DNA of 64,000 nt from Sulfurisoma sediminicola (GCF_003865015.1 NZ_BHVV01000008.1:556248-620247); one strand, 5' to 3'; positions 1-9,545 are shown, counted from the first letter of the stretch. Translations and numbers: made by a program. Notes: generated from the sequence alone by a model not told the origin.

Positions 1-158
1 GTCAGCGCGCCGATGATGCCGTTGCGGCCGGCGTAGACCTTGCCGATCTTGTCCTTGTGCTTGCGCGCTGTCTCGATCACGCCACAGGCCGAGGCGTTGA
101 TCACGGCGGTGACGCCGCCCGATTGCGCGTAGAACGCGTTCATTTTCTTGGCTGCCAT
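1..158 (-). CDS. pfp: pyrophosphate-dependent 6-phosphofructokinase, N-terminal fragment
   Basis: Only the first 52 codons are inside the window; the gene runs off the left edge. The visible N-terminus (AFYAQSGGVTAVINASACG then KVYAGRNGIIGAL) is the glycine-rich phosphate-binding start of the PPi-type phosphofructokinase family, which uses pyrophosphate instead of ATP to make fructose 1,6-bisphosphate reversibly. The ATG is preceded by a GGGAG ribosome site at 171-175. It lies 19 bases downstream of adk and is probably co-transcribed, which places two phosphate/energy-balance enzymes together. The PPi rather than ATP assignment rests on this N-terminus only. Confidence 0.85.
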   Translation of the reverse strand, partial: MAAKKMNAFYAQSGGVTAVINASACGVIETARKHKDKIGKVYAGRNGIIGAL

Positions 159-177
159 TCGTGCAGTCTCTCCCTGT

Positions 178-879
<702 letters not shown>

Positions 880-947
880 TCACTAATATTGACACTATTG
901 ATTGTACGGCTTGTTCGATTTTATCTATCGCCTGATAGCCGGCCTGA

Positions 948-1715
948 TTAGTGCAGTGCAGCAAACGCCGCTCTCACGCGTTCCAGATCCTCGGCCGTAT
1001 CGACCCCCGGCGCCGGAGCATAAACGCAATCAATGACGCGAATGTGAAAGCCGTGCCACATCGCGCGCAGTTGCTCGAGCGACTCGAACCGCTCGAGCGG
1101 AGCCGGCGCCAGTTGGCCGTAGCGGCGCAGGAACGAGACGCGATAGGCATACAGGCCGATATGGCGGCGCGCGCCCAACCCACCGGGCAAGGTCGCGCGG
1201 TCGCTCGCGAAAGCATCGCGCGGCCAGGGAATCGGTGCCCGCGAAAAATAGAGCGCGCGGCCGGCAACGTCCGTGACCACCTTGACCGTGTTGGAATTCA
1301 TGAATTCGCCGGCATCGGCGATGGCGTGCGCCGCTGTCGCGATCGCGGCCTGCGGATCGGCCGCCAGCGCCTGCGCCACGCCAGCGACCAGCGCCGGATC
1401 GAGCAGCGGCTCGTCGCCCTGGACATTCACCACGATATCGTCGTCGAGCCAGCCGAAAGCTTCGGCCACCTCGGCGATGCGATCCGTACCGCTGGCATGA
1501 TCGGCCCGGGTCATCGCGACGCGATGGCCGTGGGCGACGACCGCATCGGCCACGCGCTGGTCGTCGGTGGCGACCCAGACTTCGCAGGCGCCGCTCTTCA
1601 ACGCGGCCTCGACCACGCGCACCACCATGGGCTTGCCGCCGATGTCCGCCAGCGGCTTGCCCGGCAGGCGCGTCGACGCGTAGCGGGCGGGAATGACGAC
1701 GCGGAAGGCTGTCAA
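948..1715 (-). CDS. kdsB: 3-deoxy-manno-octulosonate cytidylyltransferase (CMP-KDO synthetase)
   Basis: Activates KDO with CTP for lipid A/LPS inner core assembly in the cytoplasm. The N-terminal signature [18 protein letters not shown] is diagnostic, and further conserved segments include VATDD and NVQGDEP. No ATG or GTG lies near the family start; the best fit is TTG at 1715, giving 255 residues, close to the usual 248-255, and leaving 7 bases after the preceding stop. Longer upstream extensions of the frame run through the ycaR gene and are not credible. It belongs to the lpxK-ycaR-kdsB lipid A cluster. Confidence 0.93.
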   Translation of the reverse strand: MTAFRVVIPARYASTRLPGKPLADIGGKPMVVRVVEAALKSGACEVWVATDDQRVADAVVAHGHRVAMTRADHASGTDRIAEVAEAFGWLDDDIVVNVQGDEPLLDPALVAGVAQALAADPQAAIATAAHAIADAGEFMNSNTVKVVTDVAGRALYFSRAPIPWPRDAFASDRATLPGGLGARRHIGLYAYRVSFLRRYGQLAPAPLERFESLEQLRAMWHGFHIRVIDCVYAPAPGVDTAEDLERVRAAFAALH

Positions 1716-1722
1716 CGGGCGG

Positions 1723-1899
1723 TCACTCTTCGGTGGCCGCGAGTTGCCGCGCCTCTTCCTCGAGCATGATCGGAATGTCGTCCTTGATGGCGTAGGCGAG
1801 ACGGCAGGGCTTGCAGACCAGTTCCGCCTTGTCCTTGCGATAGTCGAGGGGCCCCTTGCAGACCGGGCAGACGAGGATTTCAAGCAGGCGGGCGTCCAT
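1723..1899 (-). CDS. ycaR: Trm112-family small zinc-ribbon-like protein (YcaR, UPF0434)
   Basis: A 58-residue protein of the Trm112/YcaR family, nearly always found between lpxK and kdsB. It shows the CPVC pair near residue 10 and a second CKPC pair near 31, suggesting metal binding. The role in bacteria is not firmly known; eukaryotic Trm112 activates methyltransferases. The ATG at 1899 has a GGAGAG ribosome site and overlaps the end of lpxK by 20 bases, indicating translational coupling. Upstream in-frame codons lie inside lpxK and lack family similarity. Confidence 0.9.
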   Translation of the reverse strand: MDARLLEILVCPVCKGPLDYRKDKAELVCKPCRLAYAIKDDIPIMLEEEARQLAATEE

Positions 1900-2878
1900 C
1901 GATTCTCTCCACGACAAATTGTGCAAGGTCCGGCTCAAGGCGGGCAGCGACCGGCAACACCCAGACGGGCAACGCCAGATCCGGTGGAAATTTTACTGCA
2001 TCCTTCTCGGTCGTCACGATCGCATCGCCCTCGCGCGGAAAATCGGCGCCGGCGTAACGGTGATGATCGGGAAATGCATGCGTTTCGCATGACAGGCCGA
2101 GCTCCTCGAGGTGCGCGAAGAAGCGCGCCGGATCGCCGATGCCGGCCAGCGCATGCAGCCGCTTGCCGGCCAGTTCGGCGGCAGTGCAGGATTGCGCCCG
2201 ACCGTCGAGGCGGTGGAAGCGCGCACCTTCGAGGTCCATGCGAAACACCGCCACGCCATGCGCAACCGCGGAGCAGCAGCCGTTGAGGACCAGCGCGTCG
2301 GCCTCGCGCAGCCGCGACACCGGCTCCCGCAGCGGTCCCGCCGGCAGCGGCCAGCCGTTCATGACACCGCGAGCATCGCAGACCACGAGTTCGATGTCGC
2401 GCGCGAGCCGGTAGTGCTGCAGACCGTCATCGGCGACGATCACGTCGCACTCCGGATGCGCCGCAAGCAGCGCAACGGCGGCGGCGACGCGGTCGCGGCC
2501 TACGACCACGGGGCAGCCGGCGCGACGATGGATCAGCAGGGGTTCGTCGCCGACTTCGGCCGCCGTGGCGCCAGCGCCGACTTCTCGCACGGCATCATCG
2601 TCGCGTCCATGACCCCGACTGACGACCCCCGGATGACGGCCTGCCGCCTGCAGCGCGCGCGCGAGCCAGATGGTCAGCGGCGTCTTGCCGGCGCCGCCGG
2701 CGGTGATGTTGCCGACTACGACCACGGGCACGGGCAGCGTCGTGGACTTCAGGAGACCGGCACGATAGAGCCGGCGTCGCACAGCGACGATCGCGAAGAA
2801 CAGCAGGCCCACGGGCAACAGCAGCCATGCCAGCGGGCCGCGGCTACGCCAAGCGTCGGTCAGCACTGCGACAGACAT
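1880..2878 (-). CDS. lpxK: tetraacyldisaccharide 4'-kinase
   Basis: Phosphorylates the 4' position of the lipid A disaccharide precursor at the inner membrane, using ATP. The 332-residue protein has an N-terminal hydrophobic segment (about 16-33), a Walker A motif [12 protein letters not shown] at 56-67, SRGHGR near 88, and the family motif [12 protein letters not shown] near 151. It lies 21 bases downstream of exbD and overlaps ycaR by 20 bases, inside the exbB-exbD-lpxK-ycaR-kdsB cluster common in betaproteobacteria. Confidence 0.96.
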   Translation of the reverse strand: MSVAVLTDAWRSRGPLAWLLLPVGLLFFAIVAVRRRLYRAGLLKSTTLPVPVVVVGNITAGGAGKTPLTIWLARALQAAGRHPGVVSRGHGRDDDAVREVGAGATAAEVGDEPLLIHRRAGCPVVVGRDRVAAAVALLAAHPECDVIVADDGLQHYRLARDIELVVCDARGVMNGWPLPAGPLREPVSRLREADALVLNGCCSAVAHGVAVFRMDLEGARFHRLDGRAQSCTAAELAGKRLHALAGIGDPARFFAHLEELGLSCETHAFPDHHRYAGADFPREGDAIVTTEKDAVKFPPDLALPVWVLPVAARLEPDLAQFVVERIDGRPPA

Positions 2879-2899
2879 GACGCCGGGGCGCGAGCCAGC

Positions 2900-3322
2900 C
2901 TATTTCTTCTGCGCCTGCTGGGTGGCAAAGGAGATGTGCGAGAGGCCGCCGAGCTGCGCCGCCTGCATCACGTCGATCACGCTCTGGTGCGTCGCCTTGG
3001 CATCGGCATTGATGATGACCACCGGCTCGCGCGCATCGCCTGCCGCGCGACGCAGCGCCGCGCTGATGCTGCCGACATCGCGCCCGCTCACCGGCGCCTT
3101 GTTGACCAGCACGTCGCCCGTGGCCGTGACGACGACATTGACCTCGTTGGGTTGTTCCTGTGCCTGCTGCGTATCGGCGGTGGGCAGATTGATCTCGAGG
3201 CCGGCGAACTTGGAATACGTCGTGGTGATCATGAGGAAGATCAGGATCACCAGCAGCACATCGATCATCGGGATCAGGTTGATCTCCGGCTCCTCGCGAG
3301 CACGGCCGCGCTGGAAATTCAC
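2900..3322 (-). CDS. exbD: ExbD/TolR-type biopolymer transport protein
   Basis: A 140-residue inner-membrane protein with a short cytoplasmic N-terminus, one membrane helix (about 18-37) preceded by the conserved PMIDVLLVILIFLM segment carrying the essential Asp at 20, and a periplasmic domain. With ExbB it forms a proton-driven motor powering outer-membrane transport or envelope functions. Its ATG overlaps the exbB stop by 4 bases (ATGA). No TonB or tolA/B/Pal gene is adjacent, so whether it acts with TonB or in lipid A/envelope maintenance cannot be read from this window. Confidence 0.9.
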   Translation of the reverse strand: MNFQRGRAREEPEINLIPMIDVLLVILIFLMITTTYSKFAGLEINLPTADTQQAQEQPNEVNVVVTATGDVLVNKAPVSGRDVGSISAALRRAAGDAREPVVIINADAKATHQSVIDVMQAAQLGGLSHISFATQQAQKK

Positions 3323-3924
3323 GCCCGGTCTCCCTGCGCGAGCTCGACCAGCTTGATCGCCTGCTGCTCCATCTCGACGATGAAGCCGTCGACCCTCGCC
3401 CGGAAGTGGCGGTAGAAAATCATCGCCGGAATCGCGATCAGCAAACCGAAGCCGGTGTTGTAGAGAGCGACGGAGATGCCGTGGGCCAGCGCCTGCGGAT
3501 TGTTGCCGGCTCCCGTCGCCGAACCGAAAATCTCGATCATGCCGACGACGGTGCCGAACAGCCCCATCAGCGGGCTGATCGAGGCGATGGTGCCGAGGCT
3601 GGTGAGGAAGCGCTCTAGATCGTGGGCCACACCGCGCCCGGCCTCCTCGATGGACTCCTTCATGATCTCGCGCGACCCCCTGGCGTTGCGCAGTCCGGCG
3701 GCGAAGACTCGCCCCAGCGGCGAATGCGTCTCGAGGCGACGAAAGGCCTCTTCACCCATGCTGCCGCGCTTTAGTTCGGTGGCGACCGTCTGCAGCAATC
3801 CGTCGGGCACCACCTTGGAGGGGCGCAGCGCGGCGGTACGCTCGATGATGAGGGCCACCGCGATCACGGACGCGACGAGCAGGAACCAGATGGGCCAACC
3901 GGCGGCCTGGATGATTGAAAACAC
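3319..3924 (-). CDS. exbB: ExbB/TolQ/MotA-family proton channel protein
   Basis: A 201-residue inner-membrane protein with three predicted membrane helices: one near residues 8-28 and a pair in the second half that includes LMGLFGTVVGMIEIF and ALYNTGFGLLIAIPAM, the segments lining the proton path in this family. Start is GTG at 3924, preceded by AAGGAG. It is the first gene of the minus-strand exbB-exbD-lpxK-ycaR-kdsB-adk run and faces xseA across a 299-base divergent gap. Confidence 0.92.
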   Translation of the reverse strand: MFSIIQAAGWPIWFLLVASVIAVALIIERTAALRPSKVVPDGLLQTVATELKRGSMGEEAFRRLETHSPLGRVFAAGLRNARGSREIMKESIEEAGRGVAHDLERFLTSLGTIASISPLMGLFGTVVGMIEIFGSATGAGNNPQALAHGISVALYNTGFGLLIAIPAMIFYRHFRARVDGFIVEMEQQAIKLVELAQGDRA

Positions 3925-4223
3925 GGCAACTCCTTGAGCATTGAAGGCGAGGTCTGGCCGGCACTTTAGTCCGTGCCAGCCACTTCGGCAAGCGCGAGAA
4001 GAGCCGGATAAGAACGCCTCTTCCCCGCGGAATCCCGCGCGGCATGCAAGGGCGAGTTATTCACAAAAACTGTGGAAAAGTCTGTGAGTCGTTCGTGAAA
4101 AACCTCGCGCAGTCGATGCAACTGCGCACCCGGAGAACAATTCGATCAAAGCGCAGACATATCAGCGAACGCTGAATTTCCATTTTCTGATGGGCGAGTC
4201 GACCGCACTTATAATCGTGCGCC
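3925..4223. other. divergent exbB-xseA intergenic region with two DnaA-box-like 9-mers
   Basis: No gene is visible in these 299 bases. It must carry the exbB promoter and the xseA promoter. At 4057-4065 lies TTATTCACA, and at 4071-4079 the complement of TTTTCCACA; each differs at one position from the DnaA consensus TTATCCACA, and they face each other 5 bases apart. The sequence is also part of a loose TCACA/TGTGA inverted repeat (4061-4087). A GGCAC/GTGCC hairpin (about 3959-3977) lies in the exbB leader. Confidence 0.4.
4210..4215 (+). promoter_or_regulatory. consensus -10 hexamer for xseA, 8 bases before the start codon
   Basis: A perfect TATAAT lies 8 bases upstream of the xseA ATG. No good -35 is visible at 16-18 bases. 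If used, transcription would begin at or next to the ATG and the xseA mRNA would be leaderless; consistent with this, no ribosome-binding sequence precedes the ATG. Confidence 0.45.
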
Positions 4224-5540
4224 ATGCCGTCCGAAGTGATAACCGTCAGCGAGCTCAACCGTCGCGTGCGCGCCAGCATCGAGCGGGCCCTGCCGCTGAG
4301 CTGGATCGCCGGCGAGGTCTCCAACCTGACCCGCGCGGCCTCCGGCCACGTCTATTTCACCCTCAAGGATGCGAACGCCCAGGTGCGCTGCGTGATGTTC
4401 CGTTCGCGCGCCCAGCTGGTGCCATGGCGGCTCGAGAACGGCCAGCAGGTCGAGGCCAGCGCCCTGGCCAGCCTCTACGAGCCGCGCGGCGACTTCCAAC
4501 TCAACGTCGAGGCGCTGCGCCGCGCCGGCCTCGGCAACCTCTACGAGGCCTTCCTGCGTCTACGCGACAAGCTGGCCAGCGAAGGCTTGTTCGACGACGA
4601 CAGGAAGCGCGAATTGCCGCGCTACCCGCGGCGCATCGGCATCGTCACATCGACGCAGGCGGCTGCCCTGCGCGACGTCGTCGCCGCCTTCGCCCGCCGC
4701 GCCCCGCATGTCGAGCTCATCGTCTACCCGACACTGGTGCAGGGCACGGAGGCCCCAGCCGCCATCGTCGCCGCGCTGGAAGCCGCGACACGGCGGCGGG
4801 AATGCGAGCTGCTGCTGGTCGTTCGTGGCGGCGGCAGCCTCGAGGATCTCTGGGCCTTCAACGACGAGGCCGTCGCGCGTGCGATCGCCGTGTCGCCAGC
4901 GCCGACTATTTCCGGTGTCGGCCACGAGACCGACACCACCATCGCCGACTACGTCGCCGACCGCCGCGCCGCAACGCCCACGGCGGCCGCCGAACTCGCC
5001 AGCGCCGGCTGGTTCGCCGCCGCGGGGGAACTCGCCGCACTGGCCAGCGCGCTGAGCGACACCATGGAGGACCGCATCGAGGCGCTGATGCAGCGCCTCG
5101 ACCTGATCCGCCATCGCCTGGTCCATCCGGCGCAGCGACTGGCTACGCTCGGTCAGCGCCTCGACCATCTCGCCGCGCGACTCTCCGCCGCCGGGCGCAC
5201 CGGCAGCCACCGTCGAAGCAGCCGCCTGCAGGGTCTGCAATTGCGCCTGCGCCCGCCGCCGCTGGCCGAGCAACGGCGGCGACTCGAGCATCTGGGCAAT
5301 CGCCTCGGCCGCGCCTTCGCCGCTGCACATGCGCTGCGCTCGACACAACTGGCCCGCCTGAATTCCGCCCTGGCCGCGCTCAACCCGCAGGCGACACTGG
5401 CGCGCGGCTTCGCCATCGTCCGCGACGAGGCGGGCGCCATCGTCCGCGACGCCGCCCGACTCGCACCCGCTGCCGGCATCAGGCTGCAGTTCGAGACCGG
5501 TTCAGCCGCAGCTATTGTCACAAAGACATTTCCCGACTAA
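4224..5540 (+). CDS. xseA: exodeoxyribonuclease VII large subunit
   Basis: Large subunit of exonuclease VII, which degrades single-stranded DNA in repair and recombination together with XseB (not in this window). The 438-residue protein shows an N-terminal OB-fold (SELNRRVR, SWIAGEVSNL, SGHVYFTLKD) followed by the catalytic domain with GIVTS, RGGGSLEDLWAFN and SGVGHETDTTIADYVAD, then a long arginine/alanine-rich coiled-coil region and a C-terminal conserved GFAIVRDEAG segment. The sodB promoter overlaps its stop codon. Confidence 0.96.
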   Translation: MPSEVITVSELNRRVRASIERALPLSWIAGEVSNLTRAASGHVYFTLKDANAQVRCVMFRSRAQLVPWRLENGQQVEASALASLYEPRGDFQLNVEALRRAGLGNLYEAFLRLRDKLASEGLFDDDRKRELPRYPRRIGIVTSTQAAALRDVVAAFARRAPHVELIVYPTLVQGTEAPAAIVAALEAATRRRECELLLVVRGGGSLEDLWAFNDEAVARAIAVSPAPTISGVGHETDTTIADYVADRRAATPTAAAELASAGWFAAAGELAALASALSDTMEDRIEALMQRLDLIRHRLVHPAQRLATLGQRLDHLAARLSAAGRTGSHRRSSRLQGLQLRLRPPPLAEQRRRLEHLGNRLGRAFAAAHALRSTQLARLNSALAALNPQATLARGFAIVRDEAGAIVRDAARLAPAAGIRLQFETGSAAAIVTKTFPD

Positions 5541-5543
5541 AAT
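5515..5543 (+). promoter_or_regulatory. sigma70-type promoter of sodB
   Basis: TTGTCA at 5515-5520 and TAAAAT at 5538-5543 are separated by 17 bases and lie 45 bases before the sodB start. The -10 begins on the xseA stop codon, so the promoter is inside the end of xseA. Confidence 0.7.
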
Positions 5544-5588
5544 GGTCGGGCATTCAAAATCAAACCAACCCAAGAACGGAGAACCCAC

Positions 5589-6173
5589 ATGGAACATACC
5601 CTGCCCGCCCTGCCCTACGCCATGGACGCCCTGGCGCCGCACATGTCGAAGGAAACCTTCGAGTACCACTACGCCAAGCACCATCAGGCCTACGTCACCA
5701 ACCTCAACAACCTGATCAAGGGCACCGAGTACGAAGCCCTCGACCTCGAAGCCATCGTCAAGAAGGCCCCGGCCGGCGGCGTCTACAACAACGCCGCCCA
5801 GGTGTGGAACCACACCTTCTTCTGGAACTGCATGAAACCGAACGGCGGCGGCGCCCCGACCGGCGCGCTGGCCGACGCCATCAACAAGAAGTGGGGCTCG
5901 CTCGACGAGTTCAAGAAGGCCTTCCAGACCTCCGCCGTCGGCAACTTCGGCTCGGGCTGGACCTGGCTGGTGAAGAAGGCCGACGGCTCGGTCGACATCG
6001 TCAACATGGGCGCCGCCGGCACCCCGCTGACCACCGGCGATAAGGCGCTGCTCTGCGTCGATGTGTGGGAGCACGCCTACTACATCGACTACCGCAACCT
6101 GCGTCCCAAATTCGTCGAGACCTTCCTCGGCAATCTGGTGAACTGGGACTTCGCCGCGAAGAACTTCGCCTGA
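5589..6173 (+). CDS. sodB: superoxide dismutase, iron type
   Basis: Cytoplasmic enzyme disproportionating superoxide. The 194-residue length and sequence fit the Fe-SOD family. Metal ligands are visible: His27 (in FEYHYAKHH), His75 ([11 protein letters not shown]), Asp158 and His162 ([12 protein letters not shown]). Gln71 in the NNAAQVWNH segment is the residue that distinguishes iron from manganese enzymes. It has its own promoter (5515-5543), a GGAG ribosome site, and a strong terminator 18 bases downstream, so it is a single-gene unit. Confidence 0.97.
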   Translation: MEHTLPALPYAMDALAPHMSKETFEYHYAKHHQAYVTNLNNLIKGTEYEALDLEAIVKKAPAGGVYNNAAQVWNHTFFWNCMKPNGGGAPTGALADAINKKWGSLDEFKKAFQTSAVGNFGSGWTWLVKKADGSVDIVNMGAAGTPLTTGDKALLCVDVWEHAYYIDYRNLRPKFVETFLGNLVNWDFAAKNFA

Positions 6174-6190
6174 GCGTAAGACATACCCGA

Positions 6191-6219
6191 AAAGCCCGGT
6201 CGCAAGCCGGGCTTTTTTT
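6191..6219 (+). terminator. intrinsic terminator of sodB
   Basis: Nine-base-pair stem AAAGCCCGG / CCGGGCTTT (6191-6199 with 6207-6215), 7-base loop, followed by a run of T. Confidence 0.9.
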
Positions 6220-6292
6220 CGCCCGCAAAAAGGCGGCGGCTGACGGATGCGGATATCCTGCGCCGGTCGGCCATGACGGAAGCCTGCCCTCG

Positions 6293-7408
6293 ATGTTCGA
6301 ACAACCCTACCTGCTGATCGTCGTCAGTTCGCTCGCCATCGGCCTCGTCGCCGGCTTCGTCATGCACCGTTCCGACTTCTGCGTGACCGCCTCGTTCCGC
6401 GACATGTTCCTGTTCCGCGACTTCTTCCTGATGCGGCAGATGGTGCTGCTGATCGCCGTCAGCATGGTGCTGTTCGAGTTCGGGCGACTCGTCGGCATCA
6501 TCACGATTCACCCCTTTCCCTTGCTCGGCGCGCCGACCCTGGTCAATGCCATCGGCGGCTTCGTCTTCGGCATCGGCATGGTGCTCGCCGGCGGCTGCGT
6601 CTGCGGCAGCCTGTTCAAGTTCGGCGCCGGCAGCGCGGCGAGCCTGCTCGCGGTCGGCGGCATGATCGCCGGCTCGACCTTCTACGCCGAGATCCATCCG
6701 CAATGGGCGGCCTTCGCCAAAGCCACGGTGCTGGTCGACAAGAGGGTCACCCTGGCGCAATGGCTCGAACTGCCACCGACCATACTGCTGCTGCCGCTCG
6801 CCACTGCTCTCGGCTTCTGGCTGTGGCGCGAGTTTCGCGCCGGCCGCATGGTCCGCCCCGCCTTCGCCGCCAGCCATCTCGCGCCGTGGCGCGCCGCGGT
6901 GGTCCTGGCGCTGCTCGGCTTCGCCTCCTATGTGCTGGTCGGCATGCCGCTGGGCATCACCACCACGTACTCCAAGCTCGGCCTGGCGATCGAATCGCTG
7001 TTCGCCCCCGAGCATGTCGGAAGCCTCGCCTACGCTTCGACAATGCCGCTCAACTACACACCGCCCTTTACCGACCGCACCATCAGCGGCGGACCCGGCC
7101 CGCAACTCGACGCGATCGCCGCCCTCCAGTACCCGCTGATCCTCGGCATCGTCGGCGGCGCGCTGTTCTCGGCGCTGCACTTGGGCGAGTTCCGCCTGCA
7201 GTGGCGGCTGCCGCCACGCCAGTTCGCCTCGGCACTGGCCGGGGGCATCCTGCTTGGACTGGCGGCGCGCATGGCGCCCGCGTGCAACGTCTGGCACCTC
7301 TGGGGCGGCGTGCCCATCCTCGCCATGCAGAGCCTGCTCTTCGTCGCGGGTCTCGTCCCCGGCACCTGGGTCGGCGCTCGCCTGCTGACGCGCTTCGTGG
7401 TACGGTAA
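6293..7408 (+). CDS. YeeE/YedE-family sulfur-compound transporter
   Basis: A 371-residue polytopic membrane protein (roughly nine to ten helices) with the family motifs HRSDFCVTASFRD near the N-terminus, GGCVCGSLFKFGAGSAAS in the middle and RMAPACNVWHLWGG near the C-terminus. The conserved cysteines in these loops are the ones proposed to relay thiosulfate through the channel in TsuA. I chose the ATG at 6293, since MFEQPYLLIVVSS begins the first membrane helix; upstream in-frame sequence overlaps the sodB terminator. Its stop overlaps the start of a TusA-like gene (TAATG), the usual TsuA-TsuB pairing. Thiosulfate as substrate is inferred from the family. Confidence 0.88.
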   Translation: MFEQPYLLIVVSSLAIGLVAGFVMHRSDFCVTASFRDMFLFRDFFLMRQMVLLIAVSMVLFEFGRLVGIITIHPFPLLGAPTLVNAIGGFVFGIGMVLAGGCVCGSLFKFGAGSAASLLAVGGMIAGSTFYAEIHPQWAAFAKATVLVDKRVTLAQWLELPPTILLLPLATALGFWLWREFRAGRMVRPAFAASHLAPWRAAVVLALLGFASYVLVGMPLGITTTYSKLGLAIESLFAPEHVGSLAYASTMPLNYTPPFTDRTISGGPGPQLDAIAALQYPLILGIVGGALFSALHLGEFRLQWRLPPRQFASALAGGILLGLAARMAPACNVWHLWGGVPILAMQSLLFVAGLVPGTWVGARLLTRFVVR

Positions 7409-7656
7409 TGCCCATGGCACAGACCATCGACCTCGACATCCGCGGCCAGATCTGCCCCTCCTGCCTGCTGCTCACCCTCAAGGAACTGAACCGCCACGCC
7501 GCGGCAATCCGCGGCGGCGGCACGGAAATCGTCGTCACCACCGACGACCGTCAGGCGACGGCGACCATTCCGTCGACCGCCGACCGGATGGGCTTCAGGA
7601 CCGAGGTCAGCCGACTCGACGGCGGCTACCGCATTCGCATTTTCGGCACCGGCTAG
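7408..7656 (+). CDS. TusA/SirA/YedF-family sulfur carrier with CPSC motif
   Basis: An 82-residue protein of the TusA fold (IDLDIRGQICPSCLLLTLKE). TusA-like proteins carry a persulfide on the cysteine of a CPxP motif; here the motif is C-P-S-C, with a second cysteine in place of the second proline. It starts at the TAATG overlap with the transporter gene, or at the ATG two codons later, so it is almost certainly translated with it and probably receives sulfur from the imported compound. Function inferred from family and pairing. Confidence 0.85.
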   Translation: MPMAQTIDLDIRGQICPSCLLLTLKELNRHAAAIRGGGTEIVVTTDDRQATATIPSTADRMGFRTEVSRLDGGYRIRIFGTG

Positions 7657-7674
7657 GGGGAGCCGCGGCTAACG

Positions 7675-9081
7675 GTGTCCACGGCCCTCACGCAACAGGA
7701 AGCACTGCGCTACATCCGCGCCAAGATCGACCAGCTTCTCGGCGTCATGGGTACGCTGCCGCTGCGCCCCGAGGAGCTCGACGATGCGACCTTGCTCGAG
7801 ATCGATCCCATCGGCATCATTGCCGATTCCTTCCACCAGGTCATCGCCCACCTCAACGAGACCAACCACAGGCTTTCGCTCGCCACCGGCGAAATCCGTA
7901 CCATCCTCGACACCCTCGGTGCCGCGGTGGTAGTCCTCGACTCGAACGACCGCGTCGAGGACTGCAACCGCATCGCGATCGAATGGTTCTTCGGCGGCGC
8001 CGCCCGCGAGACGATCATCGGGCAGGCGGCGAACGATGTTTGCGCCTGTGCCGATGCCATCGCCGACATCCGCCAAATCGCGGACCGGAGCAGCCACAAC
8101 GCCAACCTGCATGGTCGCGATGTCCAGATCGTTGCCTCGAAGATCTTCGACGAGAACGGTCGGCAGGCAAAAACGGTGATGCTGTTCACCGACATCACGG
8201 TGCAGAAGGAGACCGAGCGCAGCCTCAGGCTCTACTCCAAGATATTCAGACAGGTCGGCGAGGGCATCCTCATCACCGATGCCGAGACGCGCATCGTCGA
8301 AGTCAATGCCGCCGTCTCGGACATTCTCGGCTATAGCCGGGAGGAACTCATCGGCGCGATGCCGAGCAGCCTCAAGTCGGGCCTGCACGATCAGTCCTTC
8401 TTTGCGGAGTTGTGGCGGCAGCTGAATACGCACGGTCGATGGCGGGGCGAGATATTCGATCGCACCCGCGACGGTCGCGTCATCCCCCTGCTGCAGACGA
8501 TCAGCGCGGTACGCGATGGCGATGGCCGCATCAGCCATTACATCGCCGTCATGGCGGACATCTCCACCATCAAGGAAAGGCAGGCGCGGCTGGATTTCCT
8601 CGCCCACCACGACGTCCTAACCGAGCTGCCGAACCGCCTGCTGTTCGGTGACCGGCTGGATCACGCGATCGACCGGGTCCGTCGCGACGGTGACGCGCTC
8701 GCGCTGTTGTTCATCGACCTCGACCGCTTCAAGAACATCAACGACACGCTCGGCCACCACGTCGGTGACCAGTTGCTGATCCAGGCATCGAAACGGCTGA
8801 AAGGACTGGTGCGGCGCGCCGACACGGTCGCCCGCCTCGGCGGCGACGAGTTCGTCGTGCTGATGGAAAATGGCGCCAGCCGCGATGCCGCCGACAGCCT
8901 CGCCAGCAAGATCATCGCTGCGTTCAAGCAGCCGTTCCTCGTTGGCGGCAACGATGTCCACATTGGCTGCAGCATCGGTATCGCCATCCATCCCGCGGAC
9001 GGCACCGATGCCATCACGCTGCTCGCAAACGCCGACGCCGCGATGTACCGCGCCAAGGACGTGGGACGCGACAGCCGCTAA
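7675..9081 (+). CDS. diguanylate cyclase with two PAS domains
   Basis: A 468-residue soluble signalling protein. An N-terminal helical region (1-70) is followed by PAS domains at about 75-176 and 185-300 and a GGDEF domain at about 305-468. The active-site motif RLGGDEF is intact (GGDEF 389-393), and the RRAD at 380-383 is a canonical inhibitory I-site five residues before it, so it should make cyclic di-GMP under product inhibition. No EAL domain follows; the protein ends right after AMYRAKDVGRD. Start is GTG at 7675, with GGGGGA upstream. No transmembrane segment is obvious. It ends 4 bases from the convergent DUF192 gene. Confidence 0.9.
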   Translation: MSTALTQQEALRYIRAKIDQLLGVMGTLPLRPEELDDATLLEIDPIGIIADSFHQVIAHLNETNHRLSLATGEIRTILDTLGAAVVVLDSNDRVEDCNRIAIEWFFGGAARETIIGQAANDVCACADAIADIRQIADRSSHNANLHGRDVQIVASKIFDENGRQAKTVMLFTDITVQKETERSLRLYSKIFRQVGEGILITDAETRIVEVNAAVSDILGYSREELIGAMPSSLKSGLHDQSFFAELWRQLNTHGRWRGEIFDRTRDGRVIPLLQTISAVRDGDGRISHYIAVMADISTIKERQARLDFLAHHDVLTELPNRLLFGDRLDHAIDRVRRDGDALALLFIDLDRFKNINDTLGHHVGDQLLIQASKRLKGLVRRADTVARLGGDEFVVLMENGASRDAADSLASKIIAAFKQPFLVGGNDVHIGCSIGIAIHPADGTDAITLLANADAAMYRAKDVGRDSR

Positions 9082-9085
9082 CTAG

Positions 9086-9532
9086 CTAGCGCGGTGCGGG
9101 GGCGCGGTCGATGCCGCCGAGTGCCGTTCCCGGCCCGAGGTTGCGGCTCCTGAACCAGCCGCTATTCATTTCAAGGGCAAAGCGCGCAGGCCGCAAGGCG
9201 CAGTGGTTGTCCTCGGAATGCGGCTGCATGTCCGCGACATTGATGATGCGTCCGCCGTCATCGAGAAATGCGACGGAGAGCGGGATGTAGGTGTTCTTCA
9301 TCCACATGCAATGGGTGCGCGCCTCGTCGAAGACGAACAGCATGCCGCGCTGCGGCGGCATGGTGCGGCGATGCATCAGGCCGGTCATGCGCGTCTCCTG
9401 CGTATAGGCGACTTCGGCCTCGACGCGATGGATGCCGGCAGTCAGCTCTATCAGCGGCAGCGCCTCGGCGCGGACACCAGCGGCCACGGCCAGTCCGAGC
9501 AGAAGCGGAGCAAGGAATCCCAGAAAGGACAT
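9086..9532 (-). CDS. DUF192 family exported protein
   Basis: A 148-residue protein with an N-terminal signal peptide (about 1-22, ending AGVRA) and the DUF192 core: ETRMTGLMHRR, GMLFVFDEA, CMWMKNTYIPLSVAFLD. The family is widespread, compact and of unknown function; some members sit beside export or stress genes. It lies downstream of the tRNA-Asp terminator and converges on the GGDEF gene. Confidence 0.85.
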   Translation of the reverse strand: MSFLGFLAPLLLGLAVAAGVRAEALPLIELTAGIHRVEAEVAYTQETRMTGLMHRRTMPPQRGMLFVFDEARTHCMWMKNTYIPLSVAFLDDGGRIINVADMQPHSEDNHCALRPARFALEMNSGWFRSRNLGPGTALGGIDRAPAPR

Positions 9533-9545
9533 GCGAACCCCCGCA

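Noticed and set aside
888..911. TTGACA on the plus strand in the kdsB-adk gap
   Set aside because: No plus-strand gene follows and no good -10 lies 16-18 bases downstream.
1716..1883. Upstream extension of kdsB to a longer start
   Set aside because: It runs through ycaR, whose reading frame and ribosome site are clear; the family begins at [10 protein letters not shown].
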